DNA from: Ptiloglossa arizonensis
Taxonomy: Eukaryota; Arthropoda; Insecta; Hymenoptera; Colletidae
Assembly: GCF_051014685.1 (NCBI RefSeq)
Contig: NW_027479445.1
Span: 1-64,000, forward strand
Reading direction: 5' to 3'
Length of the DNA stretch: 64,000 nucleotides
Part shown: positions 52,801 to 64,000 of the stretch, in pieces
Numbering within the stretch: position 1 is the first letter of the stretch
Layout of the letters: each line of letters starts with the position of its first letter
The notes under the pieces: model-generated
What the model was told of the DNA's origin: nothing
What the model saw: the letters and a program-made list of their open reading frames with translations, nothing else
The model's database searches: none
Program-made: the position numbers and the translations under genes

Positions 52801-55363
52801 TGATCAAACCCAAAAATTCCTACTTCATCTGAAAGTAGAAACTCGCCCGATTACAAAGGTATGTGTATTTCTTCCCTAGTCCATTCTGGTTAAGCGTTTG
52901 GATCAGCAGAAATGCGAAAAATTTGTTGTCTTCTCAACCATTTCTTAGCTTCCAACTGCCACATCTCGCGAACGGATTGACCAATCCCAAAAATTCCTAC
53001 TATATCTGAAAGTAGAAACTCGCCCGACTACACAGGTATGTGTATTTTATCACTAGGCTATTCAGGTTAAGCGTTTGGAGCAGCAGAAGTGCGAAAAATT
53101 TGTTGCCTTCTCAAGCATTTCTTAGCTTCAAACTCCCATATCTCGCGAACGGATTAACCAAACCCAAAAATTCCTGCTGCGTCTGAATGTGGAAACTCGC
53201 CCGATTACAACGGTATGTGTATTTTCTCCCTAGGCCGTTCTGGTTAAGCGTTTAGAGCAGCAGAAGTGCGAAAAATTTGTTGTGTTCTCAACCATTTCTT
53301 AGCTTCAAACTCCCATATCTCGCGAACGGATTGACCAAACCCAAAAATTCCTATTGCGTCTGAAAGTAGAAACTCGTACGATAACAACGGTATGTGTATT
53401 TTTTCCCAAGGCCATTCTGGTTAAGCGTTTGGAGCAGCAGAAATGCGAAAAATTTGCTGTTTCCTCAACCACATCTTAGCTTCTAACTCACACATCTCGC
53501 GAACGGATTGATCAAACCCAAAAGTTCCTACTACATCTGAAAGTAGAAGCTCGCCCGGTTACAACGGTATGTGTATTTTTCCCTAGGCCATTCTGGTTAA
53601 GCGTTTGGAGCAGCAGAAGTGCGAAAAATTTGTTGTTTCCTCAACCACATCTTAGCTTCAAACTCACACATCTCGCGAACGGATTGATCAAACCCAAAAG
53701 TTCCTACTACATCTGAAAGTAGAAGCTCGCCCGGTTACAACGGTATGTGTATTTTTCCCTAGGCCATTCTGGTTAAGCGTTTGGAGCAGCAGAAGTGCGA
53801 AAAATTTGTTGTCTCCTCAACCATTTCTTAGCTTCAAACTCCCACATCTCGCGAACGGATTGATCAAACCCAAAAGTTCCTACTACATCTGAAAGTAGAA
53901 GCTCGCCCGGTTAGAACGGTATGTGTATTTTTCCCTAGGCCATTCTGGTTAAGCGTTTGGAGCAGCAGAAGTGCGAAAAATTTGTTGTCTTCTCAACCAT
54001 TTCTTAGCTTCAAACTCCCACATCTCGCGAACGGATTGATCAAACCCAAAAATTCCTACTACATCTGAAAGTAGAAACTCGCCCGATTACAAAGGTATGT
54101 GTATTTTTTCCCTAGTCCATTCTGGTTAAGCCTTTGGATCAGCAGAAATGCGAAAAATTTGTTGTCTTCTCAACCATTTCCTAGCTTCAAACTGCCACAT
54201 CTCGCGAACGGATTGACCAATCCCAAAAATTCCTACTATATCTGAAAGTAGAAACTCGCCCGATTACACATGTATGTGTATTTTTTCACTAGGCTATTCA
54301 GGTTAAGCGTTTGGAGCAGCAGAAGTGCGAAAAATTTGTTGACTTCTCAAGCATTTCTTATCTTCAAACTCCCATATCTCGCGAACGGATTAACCAAACC
54401 CAAAAATTCCTGCTGCATCTGAATGTGGAAACTCGCCCGATTACAACGGTGTGTATATTTTCTCCCTAGGCCGTTCTGGTTAAGCGTTTGGAGCAGCAGA
54501 AGTGCGAAAAATTTGTTGTCTTCTCAACCATTTCTTAGCTTCAAACTCCCATATCTCGCGAACGGATTGACCAAACCCAAAAATTCCTATTGCGTCTGAA
54601 AGTAGGAACTCATACGATAACAACGGTATGTGTATTTTTTCCCAAGGCCATTCTGGTTAAGCGTTTGGAGCAGCTGAAATGCGCAAAATTTGTTGCCTTC
54701 TCAACCATTTCTTAGCTTCCAACTCCCATATCTCGCGAACGGATTGACCAAACCCAAAAATTCCTATTGCGTCTGAATGCAGAAACTCGCCCGATTACAA
54801 CGGTATGTGTATTTTTTCCCTAGGACATTCTAGTTAAGCGTTTGTAGCAGCAGAAGTGCGAAAAATTTGTTGCCTTCTCAAGCATTTCTTAGCTTCAAAC
54901 TCCCATATCTCGCGAACGGATTGACCAAACTCAAAAATTCCTATTGCGTCTGAAAGTAGAAACTCATTCGATAACAACGGTATGTGTATTTTTTCCCTAG
55001 GCCATTCTGGTTAAGAGTTTGGAGCAGCTGAAATGCGCAAAATTTGTTGCCTTCTCAACCATTTCTTAGCTTCCAACTCCCATATCTCGCGAACGGATTG
55101 ACCAAACCCAAAAATTCCTATTGCGTCTGAATGCAGAAACTCGCCCGATTATAACGGTATGTGTATTTTTTCCCTAGGCCATTCTGGTTAAGCGTTTGTA
55201 GCAGCAGAAGTGCGAAAAATTTGTTGCCTTCTCAAGCATTTCTTAGCTTCAAACTCCCATATCTCGCGAACGGATTGACCAAACCCAAAAATTCCTATTG
55301 CGTCTGAAAGTAAAAACTCATTCGATAACAACGGTATGTGTATTTTTTCCCAAGGTCATTCTG
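49881..55363 (+). repeat. 41-mer HOR, copy 3 (incomplete, one monomer deleted)
   Basis: Collinear with copy 2 at an offset of 9,024 bp, with M1 at 53243. One monomer is lost at 53772, after which M9-M16 follow in order. The order breaks at 55364, where a run of hybrid monomers starts. Confidence 0.83.
53772..53947 (+). repeat. Hybrid monomer: M7 head with M8/M6 tail
   Basis: The head 'ttgtctcctcaaccatttc' is M7. The tail 'cccaaaagttcctac' with 'gaagctcgcccggttag' is the M6/M8 type. It replaces the two monomers M7 and M8 seen in the other copies, so it is the scar of a one-monomer deletion. It also has a private G in 'ggttagaacgg'. Confidence 0.78.
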
Positions 55364-55717
55364 GTTAAGCGTTTGGAGCAGCTGAAATGCGCAAAATTTG
55401 TTGCCTTCTCAACCATTTCTTAGCTCCCAACTCCCATATCTCGCGAACTGATTGACCAAACCCAAAAATTCCTATTGCGTCTGAATGCAGAAACTCGCCC
55501 GATTACAACGGTATGTGTATTTTTTCCCTAGGCCATTCTGGTTAAGCGTTTGTAGCAGCAGAAGTGCGAAAAATTTGTTGCCTTCTCAAGCATTTCTTAG
55601 CTTCAAACTCCCATATCTCGCGAACGGATTAACCAAACCCAAAAATTCCTGCTGCATCTGAATGTGGAAACTCGCCCGATTACAACGGTGTGTATATTTT
55701 CTCCCTAGGCCATTCTG
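55364..55717 (+). repeat. Two consecutive hybrid monomers
   Basis: The first (55364-55540) starts as M17 ('cagctcccaactccc' context, 'gaactgattgacc') and ends as M13/M15 ('attgcgtctgaatgcag'). The second (55541-55717) starts as M16 ('tttgtagcag', 'tctcaagc') and ends as M11 ('ggattaacc', 'gctgcatctgaatgtgg', 'ggtgtgtatatttt'). An M18 follows at 55718. Two or three switches in 354 bp suggest repeated exchange or gene conversion here. Confidence 0.75.
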
Positions 55718-57842
55718 GTTAAGAGTTTGGAGCACCAGAAGTGCGAAAAATTTGTTGCCTTCTCAAACATTTCTTAGCTTCAAACTCCCGCATCTCGCGA
55801 ACGGATTGATCAAACCCAAAAAATTCCTACTACGTCTGAAAGTAGAAACTCGCCCGATTACAAAGGTATGTGTATTTCTTCCCTAGTCCATTCTGGTTAA
55901 GCGTTTGGATCAGCAGAAATGCGAAAAATTTGTTGTCTTCTCAACCATTTCTTAGCTTCAAACTGCCACATCTCGCGAACGGATTGACCAATCCCAAAAA
56001 TTCCTACTATATCTGAAAGTAGAAACTCGCCCGATTACAACGGTATGTGTATTTTTTCCCTAGGCCATTCTGGTTAAGAGTTTGGAGCAGCAGAAGTGCG
56101 AAAAATTTGTTGTGTTCTCAACCATTTCTTAGCTTCCAACTCCCATATCTCGCGAACGGATTGACCAAACCCAAAAATTCCTATTGCGTCTGAATGCAGA
56201 AACTCGCCCGATTACAACGGTATGTGTATTTTTTCCCTAGGCCATTCTGGTTAAGCGTTTGTAGCAGCAGAAGTGCGAAAAATTTGTTGCCTTCTCAAGC
56301 ATTTCTTAGCTTCAAACTCCCATATCTCGCGAACGGATTGACCAAACCCAAAAATTCCTATTGCGTCTGAAAGTAAAAACTCATTCGATAACAACGGTAT
56401 GTGTATTTTTTCCCAAGGCCATTCTGGTTAAGCGTTTGGAGCAGCTGAAATGCGCAAAATTTGTTGCCTTCTCAACCATTTATTAGCTTCCAACTCCCAT
56501 ATCTCGCGAACGGATTGAGCAAACCCAAAAATTCCTGGTGCGTCTGAATGTAGAAACTCGCCCGATTACAACGGTATGTGTATTTTCTCCCTAGGCCATT
56601 CTGGTTAAGCGTTTGGAGCAGCAGAAGTGCGAAAAGTTTGTTGCCTTCTCAACCATTTCTTAGCTTCAAACTCCTATATCTCGCGAACGGATTGACCAAA
56701 CCCAAAAATTCCTGCTGCGTCTGAATGTAGAAACACGCCCGATTACAACGGTATGTGTATTTTTCCCTAGGCCACTCTGGTTAAGCGTTTGGAGCAGCAG
56801 AAGTGCGAAAAATTTGTTGTCTTCTCAACCATTTCTTAGCTTCAAACTCCCGCATCTCGCGAACGGATTGATCAAACCCAAAAAATTCCTACTACGTCTG
56901 AAAGTAGAAACTCGCCCGATTACAAAGGTATGTGTATTTCTTCCCTAGTCCATTCTGGTTAAGCGTTTGGATCAGCAGAAATGCGAAAAATTTGTTGTCT
57001 TCTCAACCATTTCTTAGCTTCAAACTGCCACATCTCGCGAACGGATTGACCAATCCCAAAAATTCCTACTATATCTGAAAGTAGAAACTCGCCCGATTAC
57101 ACAGGTATGTGTATTTTTTCACTAGGCTATTCAGGTTAAGCGTTTGGAGCAGCTGAAATGCGCAAAATTTGTTGCCTTCTCAACCATTTCTTAGCTTCCA
57201 ACTCCCATATCTCGCGAACGGATTGACCAAACCCAAAAATTCCTATTGCGTCTGAATGCAGAAACTCGCCCGATTACAACGGTATGTGTATTTTTTCCCT
57301 AGGCCATTCTGGTTAAGCGTTTGTGGCAGCAGAAGTGCGAAAAATTTGTTGCCTTCTCAAGCATTTCTTAGCTTCAAACTCCCATATCTCGCGAACGGAT
57401 TGACCAAACCCAAAAATTCCTATTGCGTCTGAAAGTAAAAACTCATTCGATAACAACGGTATGTGTATTTTTTCCCAAGGCCATTCTGGTTAAGCGTTTG
57501 GAGCAGCTGAAATGCGCAAAATTTGTTGCCTTCTCAACCATTTCTTAGCTCCCAACTCCCATATCTCGCGAACTGATTGACCAAACCCAAAAATTCCTAC
57601 TGGGTCTGAATGTAGAAACTCCCCCGATTACAACGGTATGTGTATTTTTTCCCTAGGCCATTCTGGTTAAGAGTTTGGAGCACCAGAAGTGCGAAAAATT
57701 TGTTGCCTTCTCAAACATTTCTTAGCTTCAAACTCCCATATCTCGCGAACTGATATACCACACCCAAAAATTCCTGCTGCGTCTGAATGTAGAAACTCGC
57801 CCGATTACAACGGTATGTGTATTTTTTCCCTAGGCCGTTCTG
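55718..57842 (+). repeat. 12-monomer block of 23-mer-domain type (M18-M29)
   Basis: Collinear with 3007-5131 at a constant offset of 52,711 bp, including M24 with the A6 tract, M27 'tttgtggcag' and M29 'gatataccacaccc'. The other domains between these points do not carry the M25-M29 series in this form. The block therefore links the two ends of the window. Confidence 0.83.
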
Positions 57843-59079
57843 GTTAAGCGTTTGGGGCAGCAGAAGTGCGAAAAATTTGTTGCGTTCTCAACCATTTATT
57901 AGCTTCCAACTCCCATATCTCGCGAACGGATTGAGCAAACCCAAAAATTCCTGGTGCGTCTGAATGTAGAAACTCGCCCGATTACAACGGTATGTGTATT
58001 TTCTCCCTAGGCCATTCTGGTTAAGCGTTTGGAGCAGCAGAAGTGCGAAAAGTTTGTTGCCTTCTCAACCATTTCTTAGCTTCAAACTCCTATATCTCGC
58101 GAACGGATTGACCAAACCCAAAAATTCCTGCTGCGTCTGAATGTAGAAACACGCCCGATTACAACGGTATGTGTATTTTTCCCTAGGCCACTCTGGTTAA
58201 GCGTTTGGAGCAGCAGAAGTGCGAAAAATTTGTTGTCTTCTCAACCATTTCTTAGCTTCAAACTCCCACATCTCGCGAACGGATTGATCAAACCCAAAAA
58301 TTCCTACTACATCTGAAAGTAGAAACTCGCCCGATTACCAAGGTATGTGTATTTCTTCCCTAGTCCATTCTGGTTAAGCGTTTGGATCAGCAGAAATGCG
58401 AAAAATTTGTTGTCTTCTCAACCATTTCTTAGCTTCAAACTGCCACATCTCGCGAACGGATTGACCAATCCCAAAAATTCCTACTATATCTGAAAGTAGA
58501 AACTCGCCCGATTACACAGGTATGTGTATTTTTTCACTAGGCTATTCAGGTTAAGCGTTTGGAGCAGCAGAAGTGCGAAAAATTTGTTGCCTTCTCAAGC
58601 ATTTCTTAGCTTCAAACTCCCATATCTCGCGAACGGATTAACCAAACCCAAAAATTCCTGCTGCGTCTGAATGTGGAAACTCGCCCGATTACAACGGTAT
58701 GTGTATTTTCTCCCTAGGCCGTTCTGGTTAAGCGTTTAGAGCAGCAGAAGTGCGAAAAATTTGTTGTGTTCTCAACCATTTCTTAGCTTCAAACTCCCAT
58801 ATCTCGCGAACGGATTGACCAAACCCAAAAATTCCTATTGCGTCTGAAAGTAGAAACTCGTACGATAACAACTGTATGTGTCTTTTTTCCCAAGGCCATT
58901 CTGGTTAAGCGTTTGGAGCAGCTGAAATGCGCAAAATTTGTTGCCTTCTCAACCATTTCTTAGCTTCCAACTCTCATATCGCGCGAACGGATTTACCAAA
59001 CCCAAAAATTTCTATTACATCTGAAAGTAGAAGCTCGCCCGGTTACAACGGTATGTGTATTTTTCCCTAGGCCATTCTG
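57843..59079 (+). repeat. Mixed monomers leading to M1-M2
   Basis: Seven monomers: 'ttggggcag' with 'tggtgcgtctg', 'aaaagtttg', 'cccacatc' (with the private variant 'attaccaagg' near 58337), an M25 type, an 'aagcatttc' type with 'gctgcgtctgaatgtgg', then M1 (58727) and M2 (58904). No longer-period copy of this exact order is seen elsewhere in the window. Confidence 0.72.
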
Positions 59080-61733
59080 GTTAAGCGTTTGGAGCAGCAG
59101 AAGTGCGAAAAATTTGTTGTTTCCTCAACCATTTCTTATCTTCAAACTCCCACATCTCGCGAACGGATTGATCAAACCCAAAAATTCATACTACATCCGA
59201 AAGTAGAAACTCGCCCGATTACAACGGTATGTGTATTTTTTCCCTAGGCCATTCTGGTTAAGAGTTTGGAGCAGCAGAAGTGCGAAAAATTTGTTGTGTT
59301 CTCAACCATTTCTTAGCTTCAAACTCCCATATCTCGCGAACGGATTTACCAAACCCAAAAATTCCTACTACATCTGAAAGTAGAAACTCGCCCGATTACA
59401 AAGGTATGTGTATTTTTTCCCTAGTCCATTCTGGTTAAGCGTTTGGAGCAGCAGAAGTGCGAAAAATTTGTTGTTTCCTCAACCACATCTTAGCTTCAAA
59501 CTCACACATCTCACGAACGGATTGATCAAACCCAAAAGTTCCTACTACATCTGAAAGTAGAAGCTCGCCCGGTTACAAGGGTATGTGTATTTTTCCCTAG
59601 GCCATTCTGGTTAAGCGTTTGGAGCAGCAGAAGTGCGAAAAATTTGTTGTCTTCTCAACCATTTCTTAGCTTCAAACTCCCACATCTCGCGAACGGATTG
59701 ATCAAACCCAAAAATTCCTACTACATCTGAAAGTAGAAACTAGCCCGATTACAAAGGTATGTGTATTTTTTCCCTAGTCCATTCTGGTTAAGCCTTTGGA
59801 TCAGCAGAAATGCGAAAAATTTGTTGTCTTCTCAACCATTTCTTAGCTTCAAACTGCCACATCTCGCGAACGGATTGACCAATCCCAAAAATTCCTACTA
59901 TATCTGAAAGTAGAAACTCGCCCGATTACACAGGTATGTGTATTTTTTCACTAGGCTATTCAGGTTAAGCGTTTGGAGCAGCAGAAGTGCGAAAAATTTG
60001 TTGACTTCTCAAGCATTTCTTATCTTCAAACTCCCATATCTCGCGAACGGATTAACCAAACCCAAAAATTCCTGCTGCATCTGAATGTGGAAACTCGCCC
60101 GATTACAACGGTGTGTATATTTTCTCCCTAGGCCGTTCTGGTTAAGCGTTTGGAGCAGCAGAAGTGCGAAAAATTTGTTGTCTTCTCAACCATTTCTTAG
60201 CTTCAAACTCCCATATCTCGCGAACGGATTGACCAAACCCAAAAATTCCTATTGCGTCTGAAAGTAGGAACTCATACGATAACAACGGTATGTGTATTTT
60301 TTCCCAAGGCCATTCTGGTTAAGCGTTTGGAGCAGCTGAAGAGCGCAAAATTGGTTGCCTTCTCAACCATTTCTTAGCTTCCAACTCCCATATCTCGCGA
60401 ACGGATTGACCAAACCCAAAAATTCCTATTGCGTCTGAATGCAGAAACTCGCCCGATTACAACGGTATGTGTATTTTTTCCCTAGGACATTCTAGTTAAG
60501 CGTTTGTAGCAGCAGAAGTGCGAAAAATTTGTTGCCTTCTCAAGCATTTCTTAGCTTCAAACTCCCATATCTCGCGAACGGAAAGACCAAACCCAAAAAT
60601 TCCTATTGCGTCTGAATGCAGAAACTCGCCCGATTACAACGGTATGTGTATTTTTTCCCTAGGCCATTCTGGTTAAGCGTTTGTAGCAGCAGAAGTGCGA
60701 AAAATTTGTTGCCTTCTCAAGCATTTCTTAGCTTCAAACTCCCATATCTCGCGAACCGATTGACCAAACCCAAAAATTCCTATTGCGTCTGAAAGTAAAA
60801 ACTCATTCGATAACAACGGTATGTGTATTTTTTCCCAAGGTCATTCTGGTTAAGCGTTTGGAGCAGCTGAAATGCGCAAAATTTGTTGCCTTCTCAACCA
60901 TTTCTTAGCTCCCAACTCCCATATCTCGCGAACTGATTGACCAAACCCAAAAATTCCTACTGGGTCTGAATGTAGAAACTCCCCCGATTACAACGGTATG
61001 TGTATTTTTTCCCTAGGCCATTCTGGTTAAGAGTTTGGAGCACCAGAAGTGCGAAAAATTTGTTGCCTTCTCAAACATTTCTTAGCTTCAAACTCCCGCA
61101 TCTCGCGAACGGATTGATCAAACCCAAAAAATTCCTACTACGTCTGAAAGTAGAAACTCGCCCGATTACAAAGGTATGTGTATTTCTTCCCTAGTCCATT
61201 CTGGTTAAGCGTTTGGATCAGCAGAAATGCGAAAAATTTGTTGTCTTCTCAACCATTTCTTAGCTTCAAACTGCCACATCTCGCGAACGGATTGACCAAT
61301 CCCAAAAATTCCTACTATATCTGAAAGTAGAAACTCGCCCGATTACAACGGTATGTGTATTTTTTCCCTAGGCCATTCTGGTTAAGAGTTTGGAGCAGCA
61401 GAAGTGCGAAAAATTTGTTGTGTTCTCAACCATTTCTTAGCTTCCAACTCCCATATCTCGCGAACGGATTGACCAAACCCAAAAATTCCTATTGCGTCTG
61501 AATGCAGAAACTCGCCCGATTACAACGGTATGTGTATTTTTTCCCTAGGCCATTCTGGTTAAGCGTTTGTAGCAGCAGAAGTGCGAAAAATTTGTTGCCT
61601 TCTCAAGCATTTCTTAGCTTCAAACTCCCATATCTCGCGAACGGATTGACCAAACCCAAAAATTCCTATTGCGTCTGAAAGTAGAAGCTCGCCCGGTTAC
61701 AACGGTATGTGTATTTTTCCCTAGGCCATTCTG
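59080..61733 (+). repeat. 15-monomer HOR (2,654 bp), copy 1
   Basis: The unit runs from M3 at 59080 through M4-like, M8-M12, an M13 variant ('gaagagcgcaaaattgg'), an M14/M15 fusion with 'cggaaagacc', M16-M20 and a hybrid last monomer. The order restarts at 61734. The markers 'gaagagcgc' and 'cggaaagacc' occur only in the two copies of this unit. Confidence 0.86.
61558..61733 (+). repeat. Hybrid monomer: M21 head with M2 tail
   Basis: The head has 'tttgtagcag', 'tctcaagc' and 'attgcgtctgaaagtag' (M21 or M14 type). The tail has 'gaagctcgcccggttac' and five T (M2). M3 follows, as it normally does after M2. This exchange closes the 15-mer unit and probably created it. Confidence 0.8.
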
Positions 61734-64000
61734 GTTAAGCGTTTGGAGCAGCAGAAGTGCGAAAAATTTGTTGTTTCCTCAACCATTTCTTATCTTCAAA
61801 CTCCCACATCTCGCGAACGGATTGATCAAACCCAAAAATTCATACTACATCCGAAAGTAGAAACTCGCCCGATTACAACGGTATGTGTATTTTTTCCCTA
61901 GGCCATTCTGGTTAAGAGTTTGGAGCAGCAGAAGTGCGAAAAATTTGTTGTGTTCTCAACCATTTCTTAGCTTCAAACTCCCATATCTCGCGAACGGATT
62001 TACCAAACCCAAAAATTCCTACTACATCTGAAAGTAGAAACTCGCCCGATTACAAAGGTATGTGTATTTTTTCCCTAGTCCATTCTGGTTAAGCGTTTGG
62101 AGCAGCAGAAGTGCGAAAAATTTGTTGTTTCCTCAACCACATCTTAGCTTCAAACTCACACATCTCACGAACGGATTGATCAAACCCAAAAGTTCCTACT
62201 ACATCTGAAAGTAGAAGCTCGCCCGGTTACAAGGGTATGTGTATTTTTCCCTAGGCCATTCTGGTTAAGCGTTTGGAGCAGCAGAAGTGCGAAAAATTTG
62301 TTGTCTTCTCAACCATTTCTTAGCTTCAAACTCCCACATCTCGCGAACGGATTGATCAAACCCAAAAATTCCTACTACATCTGAAAGTAGAAACTAGCCC
62401 GATTACAAAGGTATGTGTATTTTTTCCCTAGTCCATTCTGGTTAAGCCTTTGGATCAGCAGAAATGCGAAAAATTTGTTGTCTTCTCAACCATTTCTTAG
62501 CTTCAAACTGCCACATCTCGCGAACGGATTGACCAATCCCAAAAATTCCTACTATATCTGAAAGTAGAAACTCGCCCGATTACACAGGTATGTGTATTTT
62601 TTCACTAGGCTATTCAGGTTAAGCGTTTGGAGCAGCAGAAGTGCGAAAAATTTGTTGACTTCTCAAGCATTTCTTATCTTCAAACTCCCATATCTCGCGA
62701 ACGGATTAACCAAACCCAAAAATTCCTGCTGCATCTGAATGTGGAAACTCGCCCGATTACAACGGTGTGTATATTTTCTCCCTAGGCCGTTCTGGTTAAG
62801 CGTTTGGAGCAGCAGAAGTGCGAAAAATTTGTTGTCTTCTCAACCATTTCTTAGCTTCAAACTCCCATATCTCGCGAACGGATTGACCAAACCCAAAAAT
62901 TCCTATTGCGTCTGAAAGTAGGAACTCATACGATAACAACGGTATGTGTATTTTTTCCCAAGGCCATTCTGGTTAAGCGTTTGGAGCAGCTGAAGAGCGC
63001 AAAATTGGTTGCCTTCTCAACCATTTCTTAGCTTCCAACTCCCATATCTCGCGAACGGATTGACCAAACCCAAAAATTCCTATTGCGTCTGAATGCAGAA
63101 ACTCGCCCGATTACAACGGTATGTGTATTTTTTCCCTAGGACATTCTAGTTAAGCGTTTGTAGCAGCAGAAGTGCGAAAAATTTGTTGCCTTCTCAAGCA
63201 TTTCTTAGCTTCAAACTCCCATATCTCGCGAACGGAAAGACCAAACCCAAAAATTCCTATTGCGTCTGAATGCAGAAACTCGCCCGATTACAACGGTATG
63301 TGTATTTTTTCCCTAGGCCATTCTGGTTAAGCGTTTGTAGCAGCAGAAGTGCGAAAAATTTGTTGCCTTCTCAAGCATTTCTTAGCTTCAAACTCCCATA
63401 TCTCGCGAACGGATTGACCAAACCCAAAAATTCCTATTGCGTCTGAAAGTAAAAACTCATTCGATAACAACGGTATGTGTATTTTTTCCCAAGGTCATTC
63501 TGGTTAAGCGTTTGGAGCAGCTGAAATGCGCAAAATTTGTTGCCTTCTCAACCATTTCTTAGCTCCCAACTCCCATATCTCGCGAACTGATTGACCAAAC
63601 CCAAAAATTCCTACTGGGTCTGAATGTAGAAACTCCCCCGATTACAACGGTATGTGTATTTTTTCCCTAGGCCATTCTGGTTAAGAGTTTGGAGCACCAG
63701 AAGTGCGAAAAATTTGTTGCCTTCTCAAACATTTCTTAGCTTCAAACTCCCGCATCTCGCGAACGGATTGATCAAACCCAAAAAATTCCTACTACGTCTG
63801 AAAGTAGAAACTCGCCCGATTACAAAGGTATGTGTATTTCTTCCCTAGTCCATTCTGGTTAAGCGTTTGGATCAGCAGAAATGCGAAAAATTTGTTGTCT
63901 TCTCAACCATTTCTTAGCTTCAAACTGCCACATCTCGCGAACGGATTGACCAATCCCAAAAATTCCTACTATATCTGAAAGTAGAAACTCGCCCGATTAC
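61734..64000 (+). repeat. 15-monomer HOR, copy 2 (cut by window end)
   Basis: Collinear with 59080 onward at an offset of 2,654 bp up to the window edge, where it is inside an M19-type monomer. One visible difference is 'cgaaccgattg' near 60756 in copy 1 against 'cgaacggattg' here. Confidence 0.86.

Larger units (their letters stand above)
1..64000 (+). repeat. Tandem satellite array, ~177-bp monomer, about 362 copies
   Basis: Every part of the window is a variant of one monomer running from 'gttaagcgtttggagcagca' to 'ccctaggccattctg'. Successive 'gttaag' starts fall 175-178 bp apart (for example 1, 178, 354, 531, 708). All copies face the same way and no base lies outside the array. The best conserved stretches are monomer positions 1-40 and 52-109; the most variable are 110-150 and the T-tract at 157-162. 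A representative monomer is 177 bp, 42% GC, with 9 CpG dinucleotides. A nucleosome-sized unit with higher-order structure is typical of centromeric satellites, so that role is inferred, not shown. I do not recognise the family. Both edges of the window cut through the array, so its full extent is unknown. Confidence 0.98.

Noticed and set aside
1..64000. CRISPR array
   Set aside because: Repeats are about 177 bp and directly adjacent, with no unique spacers and no cas genes.
1..64000. Telomeric repeat, suggested by 'aaacccaaaaa' and 'ttccctag'
   Set aside because: These are single short matches once per monomer, not tandem TTTAGGG, TTAGGG or TTAGG units.
1..64000. rRNA, 5S or tRNA gene clusters
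   Set aside because: The repeat length and sequence do not match conserved rRNA stretches I know, and no tRNA-like cloverleaf or clear A and B box pair is visible in the monomer.
1..64000. A novel gene-based system such as a defence island, biosynthetic cluster or mobile element
   Set aside because: No stretch lies outside the satellite and there is no coding sequence, so no such system is present in this window.

Overview
The whole window is one uninterrupted tandem satellite DNA array. It holds about 362 head-to-tail monomers of roughly 177 bp (175-178 bp), all in the same orientation. I find no gene, RNA gene, transposable element, inversion or unique sequence in it. The monomer length is close to a nucleosome repeat, GC is about 42% and a multi-level higher-order repeat (HOR) structure is present. 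This points to a eukaryotic chromosome, most likely a centromeric or other large heterochromatic block. A plant would fit, but I do not recognise the family and cannot name the organism; an invertebrate is not excluded.

Monomer numbering: position 1 is the g of 'gttaag', and each monomer ends in 'ccattctg' or a variant. Subtypes are numbered M1, M2 and so on in order from base 1. They differ by diagnostic substitutions, for example at 12-15 (gag/tag/gat), 19-20 (cag/ctg), 41-45, 48-51 (aacc/aagc/aaac), 110-120, 124-150 and the T-tract at 157-162.

Layout. 1-1412: leading monomers M1-M8. 1413-14335: a 23-monomer HOR (~4,071 bp), with one copy cut to 15 monomers by loss of 8. 14336-14689: junction monomers. 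14690-23882: a mosaic including a 25-monomer (4,420 bp) duplication. 23531-33249: a 13-monomer HOR (2,297 bp), one copy a 14-mer. 33250-33602: two hybrid junction monomers. 33603-55363: a 41-monomer HOR (7,254 bp), the second copy enlarged to 51 monomers by a 10-mer duplication. 55364-55717: two hybrid monomers. 55718-57842: a block collinear with the first 23-mer HOR some 52.7 kb away. 57843-59079: mixed monomers. 59080-64000: a 15-monomer HOR (2,654 bp).

Nothing here works as an operon or pathway. What the window records is array evolution: unequal exchange, block duplication, deletion and formation of hybrid monomers. The recurrent 60-92 residue open frames are a consequence of 177 being divisible by 3 and are not annotated as genes. 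Coordinates were read by eye from the sequence; subtype identities are visual comparisons, not alignments.
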